Positions 1 to 10,800 of a DNA stretch of 64,000 nt are shown here, piece after piece. Made by a program: the position numbers and the translations under genes. The notes under the pieces were generated by a model. The model made no database searches and was not told the DNA's origin. It saw nothing but the letters and a program-made list of their open reading frames with translations. Numbering within the stretch: position 1 is the stretch's first letter; every line of letters starts with the position of its first letter. Source of the DNA: Allacma fusca (lineage: Eukaryota; Arthropoda; Collembola; Symphypleona; Sminthuridae); assembly GCA_947179485.1 (NCBI GenBank), contig OX359249.1, positions 53,269,402 through 53,333,401 on the forward strand, read 5' to 3'.

Positions 1-704
1 AAAATAGAAAAGAAGTGAAGTAAGCGTACAAGAGTAATGTCCATTTGATCAATCTGGTCATCTTCGTCATCGTCTGCATCTTCAGTGAACAACCCAAATT
101 GCTTCACTCTAATCATGGGCATTTCTGCTTCTTCGTCGGATTCAATTCTTTCTTCACTTCCTGTCATCAAACTTTCTTCTGACGCTTCTTTTTCAGCTGG
201 TTCTTCTTGTGCTGGTGCAGCACTATCAACGTCCAAATTAACTGCATCCGATGCGGTTTTCACACCTGCTTCATCTAGAGATACGACATCCTCAGGTTCT
301 GTTCGATTGTCCATCTCCAGCTCCTTCTGATCGCTCGATGTATGTTGTTCGGTGTGCAGCTCTTCGGGCGGTATTACAACAATCGGTTTATTCAGTTGAT
401 TATCACCTGCTGTGTCTTCCTTATTCATGGTCCGAGGATTACTTTCAAGAGAAACAGATGCAAACAAAGGATATGGAGACTGGCTGGATTCTGGTTCAAC
501 ATCCACGGCATCAGCAATGTCAATCTCCCCTTCTTCAATAGGATTTTCCGAAGGAAAGTCTGTAGACGTGTGAGATGACGCGATGAGCTCTTCCGGGCAA
601 TCTTCCATGTCTTCAGCGTCCAGTGCACACCTTTCAACATGACCTCCACATTCTTTATCAGTTACAACCTCAAGGGTCTCCTTGTTTAACAAATCAGTAT
701 TCAT
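1..704 (-). CDS. Acidic low-complexity protein, 5' part or internal exon (partial)
   Basis: An open frame runs on the minus strand from ATG at 704 to the left edge of the window (234 codons, no stop). It starts MNTDLLNKETLEVV and is rich in Glu, Asp, Ser and Thr, with clusters such as EEGEIDIADAVDVEPE, AQEEPAEKEASEES and a near-terminal DADDDEDDQIDQMD. No domain, signal peptide or membrane segment is visible and I do not recognise the family. A splice-acceptor-like TTTTCAG lies at 719-713, just upstream of the ATG, so this may be the first coding exon after a 5' UTR exon or an internal exon. The last ten residues turn hydrophobic, and a GT at 29-28 could be a donor, so the exon may end near position 30. 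The codon pattern and absence of stops over 700 bp in AT-rich DNA argue that it is real. Confidence 0.6.
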   Translation of the reverse strand, partial: MNTDLLNKETLEVVTDKECGGHVERCALDAEDMEDCPEELIASSHTSTDFPSENPIEEGEIDIADAVDVEPESSQSPYPLFASVSLESNPRTMNKEDTAGDNQLNKPIVVIPPEELHTEQHTSSDQKELEMDNRTEPEDVVSLDEAGVKTASDAVNLDVDSAAPAQEEPAEKEASEESLMTGSEERIESDEEAEMPMIRVKQFGLFTEDADDDEDDQIDQMDITLVRLLHFFSI

Positions 705-920
705 GCTCGCTACTGAAAATAATTTGTTCCAAGTGCTTTTCCCAAACAAGTCCGTCCCGCTCCAACCTGGCAAACCACATGCTGTGAGATGCACACGTAC
801 TAACATAGGACATCTTTCCCAGCGTTGGGCGTGTGTCCATGGCAAGCAAGTTGTCCCCGCGCAACCACATCCACCAAAAATCAAATAGGGACCAAAACTA
901 TTTTCAAGTATCACGCACAC

Positions 921-2904
921 CAGGGTGCCCACAAGTCCTCATTTCACCTCGAATCACCATCATCATCATTTTAATGTAGCTGACAAAAATCACTCGTGGC
1001 ACGGCGTATAGTGACTAAAATTTGTCATTACTTTTTATAAAATCCATGCTAATACTTAAAGAATATATACACTTGAACCTAAATACTGCCCCGTATGTAT
1101 CTAATACGGTTTTTAGGGCCTCCTTTCCAGTCTCCTTATAAGATGTTGTGTTGTAAAGTGTTGTCCTTGGGTGTCTTCGTCCCGAAGTTTTCCTCCGAAA
1201 CTACGCGACCGATTTCGTTCAAAGTTTCTGTTAACATTGTTGAGGTCAATGAGAATCGTATGAGTTCGTTATTTATTCAAACCGGACGTAGTATTCGTGC
1301 GTAAAAAAATAAATTCTGTACTTCCCTCACTATTCCTCTGAAAATGCTCAACCGATTTTGTTCACATTCTTTAGGCCACTTCCTCGGATATATTAATATT
1401 GGTTGAAATCGGTCGACGTGTTCATATGTAAAAAATTAAAAGGCAATAAAATCTTCTCCAGAAGTCTTCTCCAGAAATGTTCCACCTATTTCAATGATAT
1501 TTTTAAACGCATACCAGACCGTACACTAATTATTTGTTTTAAAAATTATAAAAAAATTGCAAAAATGTGTCATTTTTTCAAAATTTGTAACGGGAATTTT
1601 TGAAATGAGTTCAACATTATACAATAAAGGGAGTAAAGACAGAATAACAAAAAAGGGGAAGGCGTTTAATTTCGCAATGATCAACACTGCAGTTATACGG
1701 AACAGTTCTGTAGTTTTGACTTACAGTTACCGATAACAGTTTACTAGTAAAAGCCCTGGGCTTCACAGGGACAGTTACTTGAAAGTGAGGTGCTAGTGTG
1801 AGTATACAAATTAAAAGCTAAACGGTTTATGAATCAAGCCCTTTCGTGGAGAATTATTGTACGCCTAAATTTTGAGCGCTTATTTTAACAGTAGCGCGCG
1901 GAGCTTTAAATAAATGGACAGGTGTTCCTAATTAATATGATGATATTTTACAGGTGCATGGTCCCGTATTACAAGTTTATTTGGAAGATTTTGTTTCTGG
2001 TTTTTAAGATCGGTACAAATTGCCTTAATTAAATTTGTGGAATGCCTTAGAATAGTAAGTAATGAATCTTAGTGCGTTTTTAATAAATGTCTATAGGACA
2101 TCAATTTAAATTGCTCCGGGGCAAGATTTATGAACAATAATGAATGCGAAAGAATAGTTGTCTTTACAATGGGAAGTTGGGAAAATAATAGTTTTATTAA
2201 GTGTAGCAGCAAATGAGACAAGTATTTTTGTTGCAACATCTTTAAATTTGTGCAAACTGTGCTAATAGTGAGATCACGAATTTTAAAAACCATATTTTGA
2301 CAAAATCATGAAACAAACGCTAAGTGCGTGAGTCAAGCGAATTTGTGTTTCAAGCATTCAAAAAACTTGTGACTAAACCGCAGCTGATGAATTAGCCCTG
2401 GCGGCTCATCGAGTAATGCACCGCCAATCTAAAAGAAATTCGGACTGTATTTCTAGTTTAGTCAGACAAATATGTTCAAATTCTAAAATAATTACTACTG
2501 ACATACTGACTTCAAGAAACTCAAATTTTCCGCTTCAGTTTAAAAAGTTCTAGCTCCATTTTCATTCGAAGCTTTGATAAATAAAATATCAAGAATATTA
2601 ATTTTCTATAAAGTCAGGTGGGAGAAGTTGAAAAACTATTTTCAACTTGCTTTAATATGTTTTGTTAGATTTTTATGAATATCCAGCAGAATCAGGGTAA
2701 TTGTATTTTCTGTCACGGAGGATCTCATTCAATAATTTAAAACTAGAATCAACAAGTTTTCTTCGGCATATGCAAGTCAAAAATAAATAGTTAAATTAAA
2801 TTGAATGTTAAATGATGGTGAATGTTATTGAAATGTATCTGATGTTTGATTTTTTTAAAAACTCAGAAGTCCTGATTTGAGAATGAAATCATCTGGGCAC
2901 GCTG
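921..2904. repeat. Degenerate hAT-like dispersed repeat, copy 1
   Basis: The left end reads CAGGGTGCCCACAAGTCC and the right end, reversed, CAGCGTGCCCAGATG, so the termini form a short imperfect inverted repeat of hAT type. The body (especially 2069-2890) is similar to 39899-41190, including an AGAAGTCCTGATTTGAG word at the right end of both copies. No matching 8-bp target duplication was found, so the boundaries are approximate. It appears to contain a further dispersed sequence at 1743-1938. Confidence 0.5.
1743..1938. repeat. Dispersed repeat, shared with 36064-36213
   Basis: Starting at ACTAGTAA and the words CCCTGGGCTTCACAGGG, then ACAAATTAAAAGCTAAAC and a GGACAGGT block near the end, this stretch is clearly related to 36064-36213. 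No coding potential. The class is unknown. Confidence 0.5.
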
Positions 2905-3247
2905 ATTCCTGGTTCCTACGTGCTCTTGAACTCATAAAACGATAAAGCTATCACTTCAGCATTTTGGCGTCTTTTATTTCTAGCTTCTTCTGGCACCTTA
3001 GAACAATACAATTAGGATTGTAGAAAAAGAATGGGATAGAAGTACACAAGAAAAGAATATCTTAGTTGTCCTACTTTTGTACTTTTCGCGAAAGTACAAA
3101 ACAAATACATAGAAAAGTGGACATTACAGCATTACACTTACAATTAGCATTACACTTGATAGACAGTAGACCTGTGTGGTGCTTTCTGGTACGCGTTTTG
3201 TAAATTAAGGATTCCCTGGGTGGGAATTGGGGATTGGGACTTGGACG
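2905..3247. other. Intergenic, nothing recognised
   Basis: AT-rich sequence between two transposon remnants. I see no gene, tandem array or inverted repeat. Confidence 0.5.
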
Positions 3248-4199
3248 CATAGATGGGCGGTTTTTAATCCCTCGTTCTCACCTCACGAGGTATGTAAAAA
3301 AATCTTGTCGCACTCGCTCTCACCCGTAACCCTCACGATACTTCGCGCTGGAACTCGCACTCAGACTCGTGAGGGCCCAATCTAAATCATAAGGACTGTC
3401 CCTCGGCCTCATGAGTCCATAAGTACGGCCTAACTGCCAGTGCATTGCAATCTAGCTATCACGGACCCGTGACGGTCTACTCTTAACAACAAGCACTCAC
3501 TCTCGCCCCTCGAGTCTGAGGGCGAGTAGAAGCGTTGCTTATCTTGAAGGTTTAGGCTATGGCGAGTGCAATAGACTTAACTGCTAACCTCGTGAGGTGA
3601 GAACTAGGTATAACTAATTACCCACCAATGGCGTGAGAAGTGCGAAAAGTCCCATCACGTGAAACCTTGTCCTGATCCGTGGAAAAGTTGTGCAGTGAAT
3701 TATTTGTCCTGCCTTGTTAAACCGTTGTCAAATAGTTGTCCCGTCTCGTCAAAAAGTTGCCCAGTCAATTATTTGTCCCTTGAAAATGTATTCCATTTGG
3801 TTTCGTCGCCTCAAATAGTTATCCCATCCAGTCCAGTCCCTTAGTTCAGTATCACCCAGGTAAGACCTTCAAACATTCACTTAATTCTTCTGAACTTTAG
3901 CTAATTCTTAAGATCTTGAACTAATTCTGCAGACTCGTTTATGGAAAAAGGTACAGCAAAGAGGAAATGTGGGAATTATCTCGCGGGATTTAATACTGCT
4001 GTTCGAACTTCGTGAGGGCTAGCTTTTAGTACTCACCCTCGCCCTCGTTTTAGTACGTACATTTTGCTATGCCTCGCCCTTATTTGCTGAGAGCCTTCTT
4101 TTATGATGGGAACTCGCCCTCATCCCTTAAAAATTGAGGGCGAGGGCGAGGGATGAGGGTGAGGGAAGCACTCATACCTCGTGATGGTGCCCATCAGTG
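3248..4199. mobile_element. Non-autonomous hAT-like element, CCTCGCCCTCA-word family, copy 1
   Basis: The ends are CATAGATGGGCGG on the left and, reversed, CACTGATGGGCACC on the right. They are flanked by CTTGGACG (3240-3247) and CTTGGGCG (4200-4207), an 8-bp target duplication with one mismatch. The arms are reiterated variants of CCTCGCCCTCACGAGG in both orientations. The same family is at 29071-30355. It lies about 470 bp upstream of the OPA3 start codon, so it may overlap the promoter region. No transposase frame. Confidence 0.75.
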
Positions 4200-4669
4200 C
4201 TTGGGCGAAGGTAAATGGAGCGTTCCCGCTCTCTTACTTTCTAATGTTGGATCAGCTGACGTCGGCAGAATCAGTCTCAAAGTCTCAAGGATGCGGGAAG
4301 CGGTAATGTTTTAAAACCTGGACACGATAAATGATTGCGATCGTCTTGTTTGTGAGTCAGTTTAGGTAAATAATTTTTCCTGCGAATCGATTCACCATAA
4401 TTTACATAGCTATTGACCTAATAAATTATGAAATCATTGGTGCGAGTGCGGTTCATCAACGATTTTTGTCCTTATATTTCGTCCTACTGTGAGAAACATT
4501 TAATTTAAGCTTTGCTTATTGTTTACATATAAGTGAATCGGGGGCATGGGTTTGTAGCGAATTGATACACTGCAATTAAAGTGCTCTTTCTAATTTTTAG
4601 AACTGACGAAGCCAAACTGATAGTGTTCACCGCTTTTTGAGGAGACAATATTATTCGTGGACGGCAGCA
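4200..4669 (+). other. OPA3 upstream region (promoter/5' UTR presumed)
   Basis: This stretch lies between the transposon end and the OPA3 ATG. No TATA box or other clear element was identified. An in-frame run extends upstream of the ATG without another ATG. Confidence 0.3.
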
Positions 4670-4808
4670 ATGGTGGCGGCCTTTCCTATAGTTAAACTTG
4701 GAGCACTTCTAATTAAGCAGATATCAAAACCTTTAGCAAATTTAGCTAAAAGAAGAGCAAAGTCAAGTCCATTTTTTCGAACTTACATTTGTATGCCGCC
4801 GGCGCAGG
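4670..4808 (+). CDS. OPA3: OPA3 exon 1
   Basis: 46 codons plus one base. The start [10 protein letters not shown] matches the family N-terminus. The frame is open upstream, but its only earlier possible start is a non-ATG codon at 4637. The ATG context has a purine at -3 and G at +4. The exon ends in MPPAQ followed by donor G|GTAAGT at 4809. Confidence 0.93.
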
Positions 4809-7800
4809 GTAAGTTCAGAGTAATCAATCGAACATTATTTCATTATATAAGTACATTGCGTTATGCAGAACAAACGCGTTAGCTTATAGTCTGTCGTTTA
4901 ATTTATCCAAGTCGTGCACACGACGCTAATACTAAACGTATCAGAATTTGCAGTGAACCGATTAACTTTCCTGGAGAATTTAAAAGAGTCAATGGTAGTT
5001 GCTAATTCACCCCCATACCATGTGCTTAACATATCAGACTATGTATACATGTATAACTCCTGTTTAGATGTTTTGCCTTAAAAGTGTGCAATAATACATA
5101 TTTGTAGAATTGTTACAGTAAGTCCATACAATTGGTTTAGTATTTTGAGACAAAATTACAATATTCTGACCCCATGGCAAATACTTTGACCCGCGTAGGT
5201 CAAAAGGGACGAAAAGTAGTCCCCCGTGTGCGTCAATGCTCCCGGAGATACATGATAACCGAACAATGTTTGTAATCGGCCCAAAAACACGAGCTCCACA
5301 GAGTGTCCCGTATTTTGAGCTTGAGGTGACCCACGGCGTGACCTATGTCGCACATGCCTCAAACTTCGACCCGATTGAATAGTCTGGGCGTGTGGACTTC
5401 TCCTGACCGTTTTTCGATAAAAACCAGGTCGTGCGTGATTTCGGTGGTATTAAGTTCATAGAGTTATCCCCATAACCCTGTCATCAAGTGGTAAAACTTA
5501 AAAGCTGGAGCTGGACCCCTTTGGTACGGGATGCTGGGTGAAAAAAATACAAATCGGGAATGGTGGGATATCTGGGTGTCTCAATGTGGTGGATAGCGGA
5601 GAGCTAGAGGACTAACTAGTATTGACCAGAGAACGGGAAAATCACTAGTTGGCCTAAGGTTTGCAGAGCTGGAGCAGGGGTCAATAAAAATTTACTCGAG
5701 GCTCTGTTAACAAGTAGCTACAACATACTATTGTTTTGATTGCTTGTTGTGTTGGGTATCAATATCTGCAATATTGTTGGACATTTATTTAAATCTCGCC
5801 TTCGCCAGAGATGTCCAAAAGAAATGTATCAAATGTGAAGTTAAATCTGAGCGTATCACCCTAATCCTATTGTGGATAATTTCCAGTCCTTCAAATAGTA
5901 ATATCTGGTTTACTAGTTACTCTTTGATTTTTTAAACTATCAGTTTGGTAAATTGGATGTACTGATAAACCTATTGTTTCCGAGATATGGGAAGACAAAA
6001 GGGGTAATGTAGCACCAGTAATTACTGGTGCTACATTACCCCTTTTGTCTTCCCATATCTCGCAATAACCGCAATTAGCTGCTCAGTTGATTTGGATTCA
6101 ACTGTAAAATCGCATAAATATAAACCTGAAAGAATTTTGTTTCAAAGGCGTCCTAGTATTAGAAACCCAAATGTAAGTGTAATACAATTTAAGGTCGATT
6201 AGATACTATCTATTCCAGGTTGCTTTAAAAGGGACTTGTACATCCCTCGCACTTTCCAGCGTTTCCAGTCCTATGAACAACAATGAGTAGTTTCTTCCGC
6301 GTGCATCAGCTGTAATATCCAGATCTGCTCACCAGCCCATTAGTGAGACGTCAAGCCTACAACGAGAGGACTCATAACGGGATGTCAGTGGAATCGAATA
6401 GTATTGGTATTATGGCATTACGCAGCTTGTTGAGTCGAAGGACTTGTTACTCTCAAAAGCTCCTTTTGGTTTCTTATATTTATCTATAATATTATATGTA
6501 TGTATATCTATCGCATATACAGTACATCCAGGTTTCTAATATTGAAAGACCTTTGAGCTTTTCGAAAGTATTAGAAACAGAATTCATCCAGATTTGTGTT
6601 CTATACGCCGATTTTACGGTTGGATCCTTATCAAGTGAGTAGTGAACACTACATGCGGATCATATATTTGTGCCACATTACGTTTCCATTTGGAAAAAAC
6701 TTGAAAAATTCGTCGAAAACAGTCCACCCAGTTTACCAGTAGATCAAAGAGAATGAAAGAGTAACTGGACTTGTACCAGGTATTATTTGACGGAAGGACT
6801 GTGAACCAGTATCCCTCATGGGTACAGGTTTTACCCGGGGATTTGGGTACAGGTTCAGGTACGTATCAGGTACATACTTTTTATACCCATCCAATTCAGG
6901 TACAGGTTCAGGTTCAGTCGCTAGATACCTGAAAATTCAGGTTCAGGTATGGGTACAGGTACAAAAACCAATCATTTGGGTATAAACCCATCAGGTGCGG
7001 GTACGCACCGGGTAAATACCTGCACTTTCAGGTACTTCACAGTCAATAATAATTTCCAAGTAACGCCTGTAAAGGTGTTCAAGATTGAGCTTTGAAACTT
7101 GTTACATTAAAATTTATATGTATAAGCTCAGTCATAAAAACTAACTCCACCATATACGAAGAAGTGGCTGGTTACCCAGCATTAGCTGGAATGACCAGAG
7201 ATTTTTTTACAGTTCCTGGAACTGGAGTACAGAATCTGGGCCATTGGAGCCTTCTCCAATGGCCCAGATCTTCTGACGCATAAACGCTTATATGTATGAG
7301 AGTGGAGATACGCAAGGAAATGATTTTGTCTCAAACCTTGGCTGAAGTTAAAATCTGGGGAGTTTGAATCTAAAAAATTTTTTCCATTCAGAAAACAATG
7401 GCAGGTTGCTAAACAAATTCTTAATAAATAAGTATAATAAGTATATAATAAAAATGTGAGTTAACGAAATCCCATGAAACAAATTAAATCTGACATTTCT
7501 GGGGATAAAAGAATAATTTGACGGGATAAAATGTGATTATTTAATTGCTCTCAATGGTTTTCTGGACCATGGTCCGGAGCTTGGTCTTTGGTCTGGTCTG
7601 AACGACTGGATCAAACCATTGGTCTGGTCTGAGCTTTGGACCAGACAAGTTTCATAAAATCTGGATCAGACCAGACCATTGGCATCATTAGTTTCTAGAA
7701 TGCGTGTTGCGGAAGTGCGAACAACCGAGGGAGAAGAACGCACAATGGAAGCAAACGTTGGAACTAGGCTACTTGAATCTGTACTTGAAAGTGCAAGTTC

Positions 7801-10800
7801 GGGTTCAAGTAAAATCCATGCCCAGACCCCAACTTGAACTTGATCCTTAGTTCAAGTCAATTCTGTGGACTTGCACTTGACCTGACTTGATACTTGTCAA
7901 GTACTACTTAAACTTGAGCGCAGCTCTGTTCATGTAATCATGTATAAGTACTGATAATTCCAGTACTTAGTCATGCATTCAAAGAATAAAAAATGTAAAT
8001 AAATATAATAAATAAATTTATGAAGTCAAAATGTCTTGGTCGCAGATATTTTAATTTTTTATTTCGCGTAATATGTTTAGCAGTCCTTTAAATTAGTACA
8101 ATCGAATTTACCCGGGTAGGTTCAGGTACTTTTTGGGTACTTTTTGGGTACTTTTTGGGTACTTTTTGGGTACTTTTTGGGTACAGGTACTTTTCAGGTA
8201 CAAGTACTCCTGAATTAGTTTGAGTACAGGTACAGGTTCAGGAAAATTGAACCCAGGTATTCAGGTACAGGTACGGGTATAGGTTCAAAAAATCCATGTA
8301 CCCATGATCAGGGTTGCAAAATTGAAAATGCCCTGGCATTTTGGGCATTTTCATTTTATGGCATTTTGGGCATATTCAGCCTAGGGCAGGGACGGGATAT
8401 CGGAAAAATACGGACTTAAATACGTATTCGAATACTTTCTAATTTCGATTTCAATTTTAATTATTTTTTATAATACTTAAAAATTTGAATTCCGATACGG
8501 ATTCCAATATATTTGAATACTTCCTGAATTTGAATTCCGATTCCAATACTTTTCGGATATTCGTACAAAAAATGGGAATTTATTCAAAAGAACAATTTAA
8601 TGGCAAAAAAATAAGCGATACATAACACATTAAGCGTTTTTGCATCTACAAATGGTAATTACCACGCAAATCATTTAATATAAATTTAAGCGAAGAAAAC
8701 ACTCAACTGAAATTTCAGTAACTAGAAAAGCGAGGATTGATCCCATAACATTTCTAAAAAATTCAGAGTAATCTGTTAATCTGTCTAACTAATTTTCCGG
8801 TTAGTTCTTTCTGACAGCATCTATTTGCAAATCGATTTGTTTGATAACACATCGTAACTAAAATGCACTTCTACAGAATTAGTTTTAGGCATCCCCATGA
8901 TGAGAACAACAGAACAAGATTTAAGAAAGGAGAAACTTGATTCCTCGATCGTCCTGTAAGACTGACACCATGCAGTAATCTCATCCTATGTGTAGGAATA
9001 TTTGCAAAACGGGCTATAAATCACTGCCCATTACCAACCATACACTTTTCGTTTACCAAACGTTCGTTACTTCCCCTTAGGGTTTTATAATTGCATGTGT
9101 GGCTTTAAAAAATCCTTCCTATGAACTTTTTCTCCCACTTGGAAGAATAAAACTTAATGAAATAGATACTTTATTGGAATCGGAATTCATTAATAAATAT
9201 TCGAATACCGATTCGAATACCCTTGTTTTTATTCTAATCCAATTTTGGATACAAATACCGTGGTGAATTTTTTTCCTATTCTAATATCGATTCGGATACC
9301 CGAATTTTTTGAATTTAATTCCGATTCGAATTCGAATTCCCGTCCCTGGCCTAGGGCAGGCATTTTGGGCATTTTCGCCTCGATTTTTTCGATTTGAGCT
9401 TTAAATATCTACTAATTTTACATACCAAATCACAAAACAGTATGTTTAAATAGGTAATTTTATGAAAAACAAATTATTATTTTTTATTTTATATTATTGT
9501 AAGATCTCGTTCGCTTGTTTGATGATGTATACTTATAAGACTTCGCGAGCAAACATTATTGTTAAGATGCAACACAAAAATATGTAAAGCTGACAATAAT
9601 CTCATAGTTTAAACACTGGGTCATCAGCAAAAACAAATTTTTGAAATTGAAAAATTTGAACTCCTAAAATTAGTGTTTTACTTGGGGAAATAAAAATTGA
9701 CTATAGAAGCTCCAAGCTTTGAAGTATTTTATAACCTCAAGTTATGTAATACAGTTATAAAACTTAAAAATTCATTACTGGTGAAAAATTTTTATAGAAA
9801 TTTTTGTGTTGTATTTGTTACAATTATTACAATTTGAAACATTCACAGGCACTGGTCAAATCATTCTTTTAAAACCCCGTAAAGACTTCTATAATGAAGT
9901 TGAGTGTTTGCACCTTTTAAAAGCAAGTGAATATTGCAAAATTTTTAAGGATTTTTGAAATCGCTTCATAATCGATTTTTTAAATCGCTGATCATAAATA
10001 ATGAATTAGGACATTTGGATTTTGTTTTAGAAAATCAACCTTAAAACTTTCTTCAGACTGGATGGGCTTGAATATGTCATAAAAAATCCCATGTTTCCGC
10101 TAGAGGATGTTTCCGCTAGAGGATCAATAATGGTCATAATGTTTGTGTTTTTGCCAAAATGCCAAATATGCCTGCCCAAAATGCCCAAAATGCCGGGCAT
10201 TTTCAGGGCGTTTTTGGCATTTTCATGGTATTTTCAGGTGTCAGGCATAAAACCCAGGGCATTTTCATTTTTGCAACCCTGCCCATGATTCAGGTCCAGG
10301 TACAACATTTTTGTACCCATGAGGGCACTATGTGAACTATCCAGACTAGGGTGAGGGGTGAGTGTAATCAAATTTAACTCCAAACCTGATTGGGTGGTAG
10401 CGAAATCATATTACCCTCAGTGGACCCATACACAACGCAAGACAGTTAATTATATTTGGCTAATTGGGGATATGAATTAGCAGATTTAATTTAACTTAAT
10501 AGTAACCAAAATGTTATTAATGCCCTGACTAGCATACCACTGGGTGGAAGTCAAGATGAAAATGCTATCCATGAATGTCGGTAAACCTGTCGCTATTCCG
10601 AAGCTTAATGAAGCCATGGCAATAGAACTAGGTGCGGAACTTGTTGGCGAAGGTGTGATCTTCGTCATTACTGCAGGTAATTCATTTTTATTTATTCACA
10701 GTATTCCATTTAACCATAGATTTTTATTTATTCATAGTATTCTATTTAACCATAGATTTTTATTTATTCATAGTATTCTATTTAACCATAGATTTTTATT

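Larger units (their letters stand above)
6807..10329. mobile_element. Candidate outer hAT-like element, GGTACAGGTTCAGG-word family
   Basis: The left end contains CCCTCATGGGTAC (6813-6825) and the right end its exact complement GTACCCATGAGGG at 10312-10324. The flanks share TGTGAAC (6800-6806 and 10331-10337). The sequence inside both ends is reiterated GGTACAGGTTCAGG and GGGTACTTTTT words (6826-7040, 8108-8308, 10290-10318). The right arm is split by the element at 8309-10281. The stretch 7048-8100 carries other families and may be further insertions. The exact terminal base is uncertain. Confidence 0.6.
4809..10532 (+). other. OPA3: OPA3 intron 1 (5.7 kb, transposon-rich)
   Basis: Bounded by GTAAGT and a CTGACTAG acceptor. 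It holds the 82-bp palindrome (5981-6062), the nested hAT-like stack (6807-10329), GGTCTGGTCTGA-word sequence at about 7559-7690 and AAGTTCAAGT-word sequence at 7765-7925. About 4809-5980 and 6063-6800 are otherwise featureless AT-rich DNA. Confidence 0.85.
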
